The notes under the pieces: model-generated
The model's database searches: none
What the model was told of the DNA's origin: nothing
The model's input: only the letters and a program-made list of their open reading frames with translations
Translations under genes and position numbers: made by a program
Part shown: one piece after another, positions 1-10,124 of the stretch
How positions within the stretch are numbered: the stretch's first letter is position 1
Layout of the letters: each line of letters starts with the position of its first letter
NCBI GenBank assembly: GCA_036924085.1
Contig: JAVGWX010000003.1
Location: forward strand, 114,909,264-114,973,263
From: Ariolimax columbianus
Taxonomy: Eukaryota > Mollusca > Gastropoda > Stylommatophora > Arionidae
Direction: 5' to 3'
DNA length: 64,000 nucleotides

Positions 1-204
1 ATACTTTTTTCAATCAGCGGTGAAACGTTGCTTGCACTATGCTCGCTCGGGTACTGACATGCGACTTTTATTTATCAGCCATATAAATCCCTTCCTACCT
101 CGGTGTAACCCGGCATTAGATAAACCACTGGAATGTCGGTCGTAATGCACACTGTCAGGTGATATTTCCTGTTCGTTTCAACAATTGATGATTGAAATAA
201 TAAG

Positions 205-575
205 ACGCAGTGCATGAGCTGCAGCGGTCAGCGACCCATAGCTAACTGCCACCGTCAGGACAGCCGAACCAGAGCTCCATGCCGTCATCATGGAAATCAG
301 ACAGCAACAGAGCAGACTAGCTAAGTAGAAGGGGTAGAAGAGGGAAGACTAACCCGGGACTAAAACATGTCTGTTGAAGTAGGATGTGTCGGACTGAAAG
401 GTGCAAATATCGCAGTCAAGCTGTAACCTACGATACATTACATCCGTTCTCCAAACAACATCCTGCTACTAGCAAAGCCTTTTTCAGGGCTTGGTGGGGG
501 GAGATTAAGAACGAATGAACAAAGAATTAAAGAAGAAGAAAAAGAAGAAATAGAAGAAAAAGAAAAAGAAATAAT
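205..575 (+). mobile_element. GAA-tailed SINE-like element, diverged copy
   Basis: This is a diverged copy of the commonest dispersed repeat in the window. It starts near GCATGAGCTGCAGCGGTCAG, passes through the core GGATGTGTCGGACTGAAAGG, and ends in a pyrimidine/purine hairpin (AAGCC/GGCTT near 470-495) followed by GAGATTAAGAACGAATGAA and a decayed GAA-rich tail (about 530-575). Better copies lie at 6094-6526, 39718-40079, 51589-51941 and 58449-58812. The first few bases (GGATCAAGATRCTGAGC in other copies) are missing or mutated. No target duplication is evident. Confidence 0.8.
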
Positions 576-1199
576 ATAATAAGGATTTAAATAAATAATT
601 GAGCAATGCTTATACAAAAATGTTTTAATTGACCTCTGACCCTCAGCACAATCGCTGCTTTCATTCATTTTTAACGTTTAAGAATTACTGCTCTAGATAG
701 TTTCTATTCTACCATTATTTGATGTTCCGAAGTGAAGAAGAACAACAAGAATGCGGTATAACAAAGAATACACGATGTCATCGAGTCGGCAGTAAGATCA
801 TGGAAACTGAAATCAAAGACGGTTAACCTATTTAGGTGTACGTAAGAACACTGTCAGTCATGTACACATTGGTAAAGAGAGTTCTAAAGCAAAGATTGCA
901 CTGCTGTCAAGGATAAAGTGTTAATTATAATAGGTTTCAGCTTTTTATCTGAGACGGAAAAAACACTTCTCTTCCTTTCCGAACTGGATGTCGTGATTGT
1001 AAGCGTATACATATTTACAGCTAAGTAGAATGAAGTATTTCGATACCTTAGATTGAACGGTGTCTTTGCACTCTGCTATCCAGGCACTGAATAAATATAA
1101 TGTTTTCAGTTGCAATTTGTGCTCAGGTTGAATGCAGCACCTCCGTTACATTTGTGCAATGTTAAAACTGTTCTAAACATTTGAATCGTTTCTTTCCAG
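576..1199 (+). other. Intron sequence upstream of the first visible GALNT exon
   Basis: No coding similarity, tandem repeat or recognised mobile element is visible here. The stretch ends in a pyrimidine-rich tract and TTTCCAG at 1193-1199, which acts as a plausible 3' splice site for the exon starting at 1200. Earlier exons of the gene must lie outside the window. Confidence 0.5.
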
Positions 1200-1346
1200 A
1201 ACCTTCCAAATGATCTAGACATAGGGGACACTTCTAACAGAACACAGCTCCGAAGAGACCTAAATTGTAAGTCCTTCAAGTGGTACCTGGACAATGTATT
1301 TCCTGAGATGGATATCGTGCTGCCTGACACAGTTGTATACGGGCAG
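1200..1346 (+). CDS. GALNT-like gene, exon encoding catalytic-to-lectin linker
   Basis: This exon is 147 bp (49 codons, phase 0 at both ends), bounded by TTTCCAG and a GTCAGT donor. It encodes a stretch containing [20 protein letters not shown] and ending VVYGQ. The [12 protein letters not shown]/Y-P-E signature is the hallmark segment of polypeptide N-acetylgalactosaminyltransferases, just after the catalytic GT-A domain and before the lectin domain. In known family members, Golgi type II membrane enzymes transfer GalNAc from UDP-GalNAc to Ser/Thr of mucin-type glycoproteins. The reading frame joins in phase to the exon at 6610 (GQ then VRNKG). The catalytic exons are not in the window, so activity cannot be judged. 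Assignment to the family is strong; the isoform is unknown. Confidence 0.88.
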
Positions 1347-1554
1347 GTCAGTTTGGTCTAGTTGATGTTGGTTATATCGTTTGTATATGCACATTATCCA
1401 TAATATTATCTTCAGGTTGCCAAGTAGAGCCACACCGTTGGCGTCGTCACAAAGGTATTCAAACATTTGCATATTTTTTACTCGCTTTCACATTTTTATG
1501 TCTACGTTTTCTGTGGATCCCGGGGGATTGGAGTGATTTTATGGAGCCAAGTGT

Positions 1555-2965
1555 ATTTCGTTTGCTATTGTGAGCCCATTAAATGTTTTCTGTTGGCTGT
1601 TGTACGCCCCACACGTATTGACTGTTGTAATCCGGTCACGTGTGTTCTGTTGGGTGTGGTAAGCCCATCAAGTGTGTTCTATTGGCTGTTGTAAGCCTAT
1701 CAAGTGTGTTTTTTTGGCTGTTGTAAGCCTATCAAGTGTGTTCTGTTCGCTGTTGTAAGCCTATCAAGTGTGTTCTATTGGCTGTTGTAAGCCCATCAAG
1801 CGTGTTCTGTTGGCTGTTGTAAGCCTATCAAATGTGTTGTATTGGCTATTGTAAGCCTATCAAGTGTGTTCTACTGGCTATTGTAAGCCCATCAAGTGTG
1901 TTCTATTGGCTGTTGTAAGCCTATCAGGGTGTGTTCTGTTGGCTGTTTTAAGCCCACCAAGTGTGTTCTGTTGGCTGTTGTAAGCCTATCAGGGTGTATT
2001 CTGTTGGCTGTTGTAAGCCTATCAAGTGTGTTTCATTGGCTGTTGTAAGCCCATCAAGTGTGTTCTATTGTCTGTTGTAAGCCCATCAAGTATGTTTCAT
2101 AGACTGTTGTAAGCCCATAAAGTATGTTTCATAGAATGTTGTAAGCCCATCAAGTATATTCTGTTGGCTGTTGTAAGCCTATCAAGTGTGTTCTGTTGAC
2201 TGTTGTAAGCCCATCAAGTGTGTTCTGTTGACTGTTGTAAGCCCATCAAGTATGTTTCATAGACTGTTGTAAGCCCATCAAGTATTTTTCATAGAATGTT
2301 GTAAGCCTATCAAGTGTGTCCTATTGACTGTTGTAAGCCCATCAAGTATGTTTCATATAATGTTGTAAGCCCATCAAGTGTGTTCTGTTGGCTGTTGTAA
2401 GCCTATCAAGTGTGTTCTATTTGCTGTTGTAAGCCCATCAAGTGTGTTCTATTTTCTGTTGTAAGCCCATCAAGTGTGTTCTATTGGCTGTTGTAAGCCC
2501 ATCAAGTATGTTTCATAGACTGTTGTAAGCCCATCAAGTGTGTTCTTTTGACTGTTGTAAGCCTGTCAAGTATGTTTCATAGACTGTTGTAAGCCCATCA
2601 AGTATGTTTCATATGCTGTTGTAAGCCCATTAAGTATGTTTCATAGACTGTTGTATGCCCATCAAGTAAGTTTCATAGGATGTTGTAAGCCCATCAAGTG
2701 TGTTCTGTTGACTGTTGTAAGCCCATCAAGTATGTTTCATAGAATGTTGTAAGCCCATCAAGTGTTTTCTATTGGCTGTTGTAAACCCATAAGTGTGTTC
2801 TATTTGCTGTTGTAAGCCCATCAAGTATGTTTCATAGACTGTTGTAAGCCCATCAAGTGTGTTCTACTGGCTATTGTAAGCCCATCAAGTATGTTTCATA
2901 GAATGTTGTAAGCCAATCAAGTGTGTTCTTTTAACTGTTGTAAGCCTGTCACGTGTGTTCTGTTG
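1555..2965. repeat. 32-bp minisatellite in GALNT intron, about 44 copies
   Basis: A 32-bp unit carrying GCTGTTGTAAGCCCATCAAG is repeated about 44 times. Two unit types alternate irregularly: one with TGTGTTCTGTTGG before the shared part and one with TATGTTTCATAGA. The CCCATC/CCTATC variants are also mixed. The left end (about 1560-1680) is the most diverged. The array lies wholly inside the intron between the exons at 1200 and 6610. Confidence 0.95.
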
Positions 2966-3139
2966 GCTTCGTTGTGGATATCTACAACATCATCACTAAC
3001 CTCATTTGGACATGTACATGTCCACCAGACGTCACAATAAGATCATCACTAGGCTCCACCTCACGCCCCTCCATGAAAATATGTACATTCGCACACACAA
3101 AAAACCAACTCTAAAAGTAATTTTCGTACATAATCGTCA

Positions 3140-3490
3140 ACAAAAAACGTTCTCATCATCAACATCGTCGCCATCATCATCGCTATCATGACTATCATCA
3201 TCATTGTTTTCACCATTAGCATCATCATCACCATCACTATCATCATTATTACCATAACCACCAACATCATCATGATCATATTATCACCATCATAATCATC
3301 ATTATTACCATAACCACCAACATCATCATGATCATATTATCACCATCATAATCATCATTATTACCATAACCACCAATATCATCATGATCATATTATCACC
3401 ATCACTATCATCATTATTACCATAACCACCAACATCATCATGATCATATTATCACCATCATAATCATCATCATCACCATCATCATCAGGG
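3140..3490. repeat. ATC-rich repeat with 56-bp higher-order unit
   Basis: Trinucleotide ATC/ACC-rich DNA is organised into a 56-bp higher-order repeat, with ATTATTACCATAACCACCAA recurring at about 3245, 3301, 3357 and 3413. The flanks are simple CATCAT runs. It is an intronic repeat with no coding value; the apparent Met-rich ORF on the minus strand is a product of the repeat. Confidence 0.92.
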
Positions 3491-3779
3491 CATGGCTACA
3501 AAATAATCAAAAAACGGTCCAGATTAGATTTTGGGAATCACATTTTTAGCTGTACCTGTACTGCGATTTAAACCCCGTACCTGTGACGGGAAAAGCGAGG
3601 GCTCTTCCACTGTATTAATCAGATGCTCGTCAGATGAATATGTACATTAAAAACAATCATGAAGTCCAGGTGTACATGAAAGTGTAATATATTCAACTAC
3701 ATGTAATCTTGAAATAGATGAGTACACATCTAGATTGGTCGAATGGGGTCTCAAGTATGTTAGAGTATATTAATATATT
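3491..3779. other. Intron sequence with a possible decayed tRNA-like scrap
   Basis: Mostly featureless. The segment GCGATTTAAACCCCGTACC around 3563-3581 resembles a reversed tRNA B-box, which may mark a worn-out tRNA-derived SINE, but the rest of such an element is not recognisable. Confidence 0.25.
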
Positions 3780-4030
3780 TGTTGTGATTTGTTGTTGTTG
3801 TTATTGTTGTTGTTGTGAACGCCACTGGTTCTGTCGACGACTTTTGATGGGTTACAATGACTCTTCTTAAATCCTGAGATGAACTTCGGCAAGTGGAGCG
3901 GGGTCCTCCTGACTGTAGTGCAATACGAGGCACCACAGTAAGCTCACAACTATGAGTGTATATCCCCACATAGCCTGTTTCTATGGAACTCATCGCTGAT
4001 GTGTGTAGAGGGTCTCTTGATCAGCATGGT
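3780..4030 (-). mobile_element. AAC-tailed dispersed repeat, copy 1
   Basis: A (GTT)n tract at 3780-3820 is followed by a segment that matches 36860-37010 in the same orientation: both read ...CAATG-(N)-TTCTTCTTA-ATCC..., then CCT-CTG-CTGTAGT-CAAT. The simple-repeat tract at the left, read as an (AAC)n 3' tail, suggests a minus-strand SINE or LINE end. Function and class are unknown. Confidence 0.45.
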
Positions 4031-4854
4031 TCTCCTAACACTGATGTTACTCTTCACTCTTTTGTTTGTTTCAAAGATATTTCACTAAATTGTTACCTGG
4101 TTCTGAAAGGGGAGCACATAATAGTAACACTGTAACCTGCCGTGCATATCCTAAGAGACCATTAAGGATGATTGGACATCAGACTGACTACCACACCCTA
4201 TAAAATCTATTCGCTGCAAAAACATCGATACAGACAGGTTAACCGCTGTTCACTTGGCGCATATTTGTTGAAAAACATATTTCTGCTCCACATAGAGCAG
4301 GTCAGATTTTAATTATTGACTTAAATAACTTAAAAAACTCCTTTTAGTCACTTTCTGCAACATGCATGCAAGGTTTAAGTCCAAGCTTCTCGATACCAGG
4401 ATCTGCCTGCACACGTGAACAATGACCAGAGCATTTTTTTTTTTTGCTTAGATGTTTGCCTCACTAGTTTCTACTGGCGGAGGCGCGCCATTTTCCACTC
4501 CAGACCGTAGTCAATTGGGCGATATCAGGACGCATAAACCAGTGCTTGGATGCATGTGTGCATCTGTATGTACCTATGCTAGGTTTGTGCGCCCTCAGAA
4601 GCTAGCCCAACCAAAGTGCAATGGAAGGGCTTTACCACGAGGGGGCGTGTGAAAGTTGTGCAAGGGTGTGACTGTGGGATAGAGTCAAATGAAACAGAGT
4701 GAGGGAAGAGAAGAGAAAGAGTGGCCCCCAGGGTGAGTCCCCATCCATCACACCATGACCAGAGCATAATAAACTATCATGATTTATACAGACATATTAA
4801 GCGTTTGTGTCTGCAGCTTCAGCAAATAGTTTATGGTGAATTTAGATACTCCCA
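4031..4854. other. Intron sequence without recognised feature
   Basis: I see no array, mobile element or plausible exon here. A short T tract lies at 4434-4445. Small ORFs in both strands have no recognisable similarity. Confidence 0.4.
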
Positions 4855-5375
4855 AACAGTGGTCAGGTTTACTTGGGTTACAGTCCTTTAAGCGCTAGAA
4901 ACTCACTGACAGTTGTATAGTTTACTTGGGTTACTGCCCTTTTAGCGCTAAATACTTCTTGACAGTTGTGTATTTTACTTATTATACTGCCCTTTTAGCG
5001 CTAAATATTTCTTGACAGTGTTGTATTTTACTTGGTTACTGCCCTTTTAGCGCTAAATACTTCTTGACAGTGTTGTATTTTACTTGGTTTACTGCCCTTT
5101 TAGCGCTAAATACTTCTTGACAGTGTTGTATTTTACTTGGTTTACTGCCCTTTTAGCGCTAAATACTTCTTGACAGTGTTGTATTTTACTTGGTTTACTG
5201 CCCTTTTAGCGCTAAATACTTCTTGACAGTGTTGTATTTTACTTGGTTACTGCCCTTTTAGCGCTAAATACTTCTTGACAGTTGTGTATTTTACTTGGTT
5301 ACTGCCCTTTTAGCGCTAAATACTTCTTGACAGTTGTGTATTTTACTTGGGTTACTGCCCTTTAAGCGCTAGAAA
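4855..5375. repeat. 52-53-bp minisatellite with AGCGCT palindrome, about 10 copies
   Basis: The unit carries CTTTTAGCGCTAAATACTTC, then TTGACAG and a TTTTACTTGG spacer. It recurs every 52-53 bp from about 4855 to 5375, with the period alternating between GGTTACT and GGTTTACT versions. Each unit has the self-complementary hexamer AGCGCT. The outermost copies differ (AAGCGCTAGAAACTC at both ends), so the inner copies look homogenised. It is intronic. Confidence 0.95.
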
Positions 5376-5404
5376 CTCCATTCTTCATCATCATCCTGAA
5401 AATG

Positions 5405-5660
5405 ATGTGTGTGATCCTTTGTCGTAGTTTACAACTGTACTGCGATATCTACACCATTCGATCCCGCACATCTGATTTCAGCACAACATTTTTGGTGCCT
5501 GGTTTGCCTTCAATCGTCGATCCTTAATCTCTAAGTCAGGCTGCATGTTTGTCGTCTGTTACCAGTGCCGCAACTTGGAAACGGAATTGGGTGTTGGTCA
5601 GTTATGGGTCGCTTACCCTGATGGACCCAGCTAGCTACGAGTCGCTGGCTGCTGTCAAAT
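5405..5660 (-). mobile_element. Diverged GAA-SINE relative (subfamily 2), 3' end missing
   Basis: Read on the minus strand, this has the core GCTGAAATCAGATGTGCGGG, then GATATCGCAGTACAGTTGTA, both matching the GAA-tailed family. It also shares a GTCGCTGGCTGCTGTCAA block with the element ending near 16985, defining a second subfamily. The expected 3' hairpin and GAA tail are absent; the segment abuts the 53-bp array. Confidence 0.65.
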
Positions 5661-5667
5661 CATTCAT

Positions 5668-5850
5668 ACATTCATCTTCGGCCCGTCATTCATCTTCAAC
5701 GAATACCCCCGCCCCGACCCCACCCACATCCATCTTCAGTCCCACACGCATCTTCAGCCTTTAATCCATCTTCAACCCCCCCCCCCCCTCCCTTTCCCCA
5801 TCCATCTTCAGCCTCACATCCATCTTGAGTCCCGCATCCATCTGCGGCAA
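5668..5850. repeat. Degenerate CATCTTCA-type short tandem repeat
   Basis: CATCTTCA recurs irregularly, about every 20-30 bp, with C-rich spacers including a poly-C run (about 5778-5789). The unit is poorly conserved, suggesting an old or slipping array next to the SINE remnant. Confidence 0.6.
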
Positions 5851-6093
5851 TTTTCAATCGAGTAGGAAGTGTAATTAACAATGTTACTAGGTTTTACTAA
5901 AAAATTAAAGTTACCAATTCCCATCGTTGGAGTTTAAAGAAAATGTAACCAGTTACAGTTAGTTAACATTGAGCATGGCTAGACAAAGAATAAAAATCTG
6001 CATCCTTGCCATTGCTACTCAGACATTCAAGATTAAGGATGCGTACCTTTGCCAAAAAAAATAAAAAAATAATAATAATAATAATAGAGGTTT

Positions 6094-6526
6094 CTTCTTC
6101 TTCTTCTTCTTCTTCTTCTTCTTCTTCTTCTTCTTCTTTTTCTTCTTTTTCTTCTTCTTCTTCTTCTTCTTCTTCTTCTTCGTTCGTTCATTCTCAATCC
6201 CCGGCTACCAAACCCTGAAAGGGTAAGTAGCAGAATGTAGTCCAGAGAACGGAATGCGTTGTATTGTAGTTTACAGCTTGGCTGCGATATTTGCACCTTT
6301 CGATCCAACACATCCGACTTCAGCAAGCATTTTTTCAGTACCGGGTTAGCATTCCCTCTTCGATCCCTTCTCCTAGCCAGTCTGCCCTGCTGCAGTCGGT
6401 TATCCAGGATCACTGCGTGGAGGTGTAGAAGGGTCTTGGCAGCTATGGTTAGCTGGCCCTGACGCTAGCAGTCAGCTATGGATCGCTGACCACTGCAGCT
6501 CATGCGCTGCTCAGCATCTTGATCCC
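6094..6526 (-). mobile_element. GAA-tailed SINE-like element with 12-bp TSD
   Basis: A near full-length minus-strand copy. It ends at the right in GGGATCAAGATGCTGAGCAG (5' end, read on minus) and at the left in a long (TTC)n tract, the reverse of the (GAA)n tail. It is flanked by the exact duplication TAATAGAGGTTT at 6082-6093 and 6527-6538, which proves insertion as a unit including the GAA tail. The 3' hairpin (ACCC/GGGT stem) lies just inside the tail. It sits in the GALNT intron, about 70 bp before the exon at 6610, in antisense orientation. Confidence 0.93.
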
Positions 6527-6609
6527 TAATAGAGGTTTGATATTATCATTACCCTGTTTATATATATATAATATAATATACATCTCTCTTGTTATGTTTG
6601 TGACATCAG

Positions 6610-6705
6610 GTGAGAAACAAGGGATCCCTCATGTGTATTGACGTCATGAACTCTGGGCTAGGATACTATTTTGGTCTGTCCGCGTGCAATGGTGGCAGAA
6701 ATCAG
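6610..6705 (+). CDS. GALNT-like gene, first lectin-domain exon
   Basis: The exon starts after TGTGACATCAG and continues in phase 0 from the exon ending 1346. It encodes VRNKGSLMCIDVMNSGLGYY, then FGLSACNGGRNQ. C-I-D corresponds to the CLD motif and ACNGG-NQ to the end of the alpha repeat of the beta-trefoil (ricin-B-type) lectin domain that GALNT enzymes use to bind GalNAc-glycopeptides. A GTATGG donor follows at 6706. However, read-through would give NQVWYYMETG, which restores a QxW motif typical of this repeat, so the true 3' end may be further right (up to about 6770). The next exon needs a phase-1 junction, which also argues for a longer exon. Family assignment is firm; the exact donor is unsettled. 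Confidence 0.82.
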
Positions 6706-6770
6706 GTATGGTATTACATGGAAACTGGAGTTGTGATGGGAATGCAATATAATAGACCCGTTTTCTATTG

Positions 6771-8069
6771 TAGACTATTCCGTCAAAGACATGGATTTAG
6801 GTTAAGCATATAAGCTGACGTCTTGCCATTGTGGCATGAGATGCTCTACATCTGAGAAGCATCACCTATTCCAGTGGGGATATGTTAGACAAATATGAGA
6901 CAGAAGTATCAAACACAAAGCACAAGGCCCAACGACAGTCTTCGTCTTATCCTACGCCCCACAAAGTGAGCCGCTTCATCACAATGTGCTATGATCATGT
7001 TTGATATGAGGGGTATTCCCCTATGCAGGAATACATTTGATTATTAACGTAAAAATAATGGCCTACAATAAAATAGAAAAATAATAGTTCCACACTGCGA
7101 CGGTACTGACATCAAATAAGGAATTTAATAACATGGACAATGATCCCTGTTGAACTAAGTACCTTTATGTGTTTATGGTAACTTTCCTCATTTATTAATA
7201 GATTTCAAATGTTTGTTCTGTGTACCTGATACCAACGATACAGCAGGAATGGTTTTGAAGAGATTGATGACAAAATGAAAAAGGTCCTCGATGACCTGCC
7301 ATATATTGCTAGAAAAATCATCTAAAATCAAGCTTCAGCATAACCCAAGAACGGGTTTTCCAGAGGCACAGAGATAATTACAAATCAAATGGCATGGACA
7401 GTGTGACTTCTAAATATATTTGGGGATGGTACGCTGTCGTATGTGATACACTGCCAGCAAGGACAACTTGTAACATATGCGAGAAATAATATTGTCAACA
7501 AATTGACTGACAGACATGTGGAGCACAGCCAGCTGTCCTCCGAACATCATCACATCACCACTCGCCCTGTGCTTCTCCCCAGCTGTCCTCCAAACATTCT
7601 CACAAACTCCGCATCAAACAAGGAATCAACTGACGCAAGCTCCCTGTCTCACGTGCCTGTAACCAGCGCGAAAGAAACCTGCGCATGTACATCACTTGCC
7701 TTACGCAACACAGAAGTCAATTTAGTTCCAAAGTGGTGTATCACGATGCAGAAAGAACTTAAGAAAATGGGGATACTGGAATGATGAGGCATGCAGCTGT
7801 GTAGCAAGACAAGACGCAGAGCGCCGGTTGATCTGCCCAAATCCTCTGGAGACATACAATATGGACATACATATTGAGGAAGAACGACAAGACAACCAAC
7901 ATGGCCAAACATTGGAAACATTTCTGGCGTGATGTCCCGGACACGGAAAGTTAGTAGGTATGTAGGTCTCACTCGACACTAAAAAAGACCCATATAATTA
8001 TAGACCATCGGCACACTAGAGGTAATATTGTCATGGTGACGCCGGTTGCAATTACTTTCCAAATTTGTG
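6771..8069 (+). other. GALNT intron without recognised element
   Basis: About 1.3 kb with no tandem array and no convincing coding similarity. Overlapping ORFs around 7443-7979 lie on both strands, which suggests chance rather than an exon; they lack recognisable motifs. Confidence 0.4.
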
Positions 8070-8250
8070 TTTGGCTGAGGAAAGAGGGATTTGGGTGTGT
8101 GTGTGGGGGGGGGGGGGGGGGATGGGGTAGGAGGCCTGGACAAATAGAGCCCGGAAACCGTTTTGCGATCGGAAAATAATCCTGCTCCAACTCGGGAACG
8201 AACTCGAACGCTCAGCTAGTAAGCCATTGCGCTATCTCAGCATACATTGT
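8070..8250 (-). mobile_element. tRNA-derived SINE, family IV, diverged
   Basis: Read on the minus strand it begins with GCTGAGATAGCGCAATGGCT (A-box region), then GCGTTCGAGTTCGTTCCCG (B-box), as in a tRNA gene with the anticodon region decayed. The tail passes GATCGCAAAACGGTTTCCGG and a long C run (poly-G at 8107-8120 on plus). It resembles the better copy at 28790-29012. Confidence 0.65.
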
Positions 8251-8626
8251 GTGCAGTGGACAAATTAATCCACTAGTTATCAATCCAGAGATTGATCGAA
8301 TCAAACGTGAGGTGGAGAAGAGACGGATAAGAACAAAAGAAATCCTGAGCACCTGTAGAACTTTTTGAGGGGATGTGATTACGGTTTTATTTAACACGCT
8401 AGGCAAAATATTATTAATCACAAAAAACAAAACCAAAACCAATTACAATAATTTTCAATGGGCATAAGAAAAACACTTGGGCGAAACACTATGCTAGTTG
8501 TACAAGTTGTAAATGCATTAGTTGGAACAGACAATATCAATTATACATTTATTACGTCTCATGGACAAATCTAAGAAAGGCGGCCCAAAATAGCAAAGAG
8601 CATCCGTAACAGTCTTTTGTTCTAAG

Positions 8627-8925
8627 GTGGCCCAGAAGGCATGTCAATTGTAGCAGAACATGGCTGGAACGTTAATCTGTATGATTGCACAACAATATGT
8701 CAATCTGACAACCGGATTGCTTTATGTATACATAATGTAACTGAGATGTATGCGAGTTCCCATGTATATGTCTCTGGGTATCTACTTGTCTTTCATCCAT
8801 ATTCACAGACCCTATATCTAACATATGATAACCAGCTTAAACAAGGAAATGTTTGCATTGCTCCAGGCTTAAATAAACAGCTGACACTCTCCGTGTGCAG
8901 TGCACAGATTAAGTGGATATATGAG
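8627..8925 (+). CDS. GALNT-like gene, second lectin-domain exon
   Basis: The open frame runs from the acceptor TTTTGTTCTAAG (8615-8626) to a clear GTATGT donor at 8926. The product includes RIALCIHNVTE, then SQTLYLTYDNQLKQGNVCIA, then LTLSVCSAQIKWIYE. The alternating C-I-x, V-C-I-A and C-x-x-x-x-K-W patterns fit successive beta-trefoil lectin repeats with degenerate QxW motifs. It ends in phase 0, matching the last exon. The frame leaves two bases after the acceptor, so the preceding exon should end in phase 1; the exact 5' border (8627, 8636 or 8639) is uncertain. Divergence from typical CLD residues suggests altered or lost sugar binding in this repeat. Confidence 0.7.
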
Positions 8926-8989
8926 GTATGTGCTATACATGAAGGAATGTGTGTTTTTTTATTCATGTAATTAAGTTCGGTCGTTCCTG

Positions 8990-9381
8990 TGGCTCCTTGT
9001 TGTGGGGGAAGAAATGGTCATCATTGTAATCAAGTCCTCTGCCAGATGGCCTTGGCGATCTTGGATCTCTATTTCGATTCCTCTTATGAGTTCCGCCGTT
9101 GATAGTCTCTTTTGCCATTCTATCAAGCTGTCCAATATTTTCTGTTTTTGCCTCCCTCTGTGCCTCATGCCAGCGATTCTGTCCTTTGTCACCTTGTGTT
9201 CCAACACGCCTCTTCTCATGACATGCCTGAAAAACGATGACTGCCTTGTTCTGATGTTTGCTAGAAGTCGGCTTTGTGGCCGTGCCTCTTCAACTACTAC
9301 CACGTTATTTGCTTTTTTGTTGTCCATATATTTTTCAACGTTTTCCTGCAAACTACATTTACGTTGCCTCCAATGATTCAT
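8990..9381 (-). mobile_element. RTE-like LINE, C-terminal fragment
   Basis: A minus-strand frame encodes TRQSSFFRHVMRRGVLEHKV, then KDRIAGMRHRGRQKQKILDS and IEWQ. The pattern (FF-GHVMRR...L...GKI-G-R-RGRQ-K-LD) is the C-terminal tail of endonuclease/reverse transcriptase polyproteins of RTE/CR1-like LINEs. Only the tail is present, as expected for a 5'-truncated insertion, but no TSD is evident. It lies in the last GALNT intron, antisense to the gene. Confidence 0.8.
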
Positions 9382-9554
9382 GTGCGTGCATGTCGATTGT
9401 CCATGACTTACTGCTCTATGTCAGTATTTGTTCCATGTATCATCCAAGAATTCTCTTCCTTAATTCTGATGTCAGGATTTTGTTGCTCAAGATTCCCCTC
9501 ATACTCTGGAAGTCTGATTTGCCTGGGCTTTTTCATGTTAATCTCTCATCAGAA

Positions 9555-9925
9555 CCGATGTGTGGGCCCAAGTATTGAAGTGTGGGCCCAAGTATTGAAG
9601 CGTGGGGCTAAATATTAAAGTGTGGGCCCAAGTATTGAAGTGTGGGCCCAAGTATTGAAGTGTGGGGCCAAGTATTGAAGTGTGGGCCCAAGTATTGAAG
9701 TGTGGGCCTAAGTATTGAAGTGTGGGGCCAAGTATTGAAGTGTGGGCCCAAGTATTGAAGTGTCGGCTCAAGTATTGAAGTCTGGGCTCAAGTATTGAAG
9801 TGTGGGCCCAAGTATTTAAGTGTCGGCTCAAGTATTGAAGTGTGGGCCCAAGTATTGAAGTGTGGGCCCAAGTATTGAAGTGTGGGCCCAAGTATTGAAG
9901 TGTGGGCCCAATTATTGAAGTGGGT
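9555..9925. repeat. 20-bp minisatellite, about 18 copies
   Basis: The unit is TGTGGGCCCAAGTATTGAAG, exactly 20 bp, repeated with few variants (GGGGCCA, TCGGCTCA). It contains the palindrome GGGCCC in most copies. It is in the last GALNT intron. Confidence 0.96.
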
Positions 9926-10124
9926 ACTTGTCTTAGTTTGCCTAGTCAATATTTGTAGAGCTACTTGAAGATTTATGTTTCTTAGTTACTACCATTGTTT
10001 CTGATTTCTCTTGGTTTAAGTTGAAGTCTTTACTTTTGTTTTGAAATAATAATGCTGTAAAATGTAACTTGATGTGAAAAAAGAGTAAGGAAGAAAAGGA
10101 ACGATTGTAAAAGAATTGTAATGA

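Noticed and set aside
1..204. Upstream GALNT exon at the start of the window
   Set aside because: I searched for the catalytic-domain landmarks that should precede the exon at 1200 and found none before 1200; the exon must lie outside.
6033..6413. Arg-rich 126-residue ORF
   Set aside because: It is the antisense reading of a SINE and its (TTC)n tail.
7443..7979. Candidate exon or gene in the GALNT intron (ORFs of 113 and 107 residues on opposite strands)
   Set aside because: No recognisable domain and overlapping open frames on both strands; I see no splice borders that would keep the lectin domain intact.
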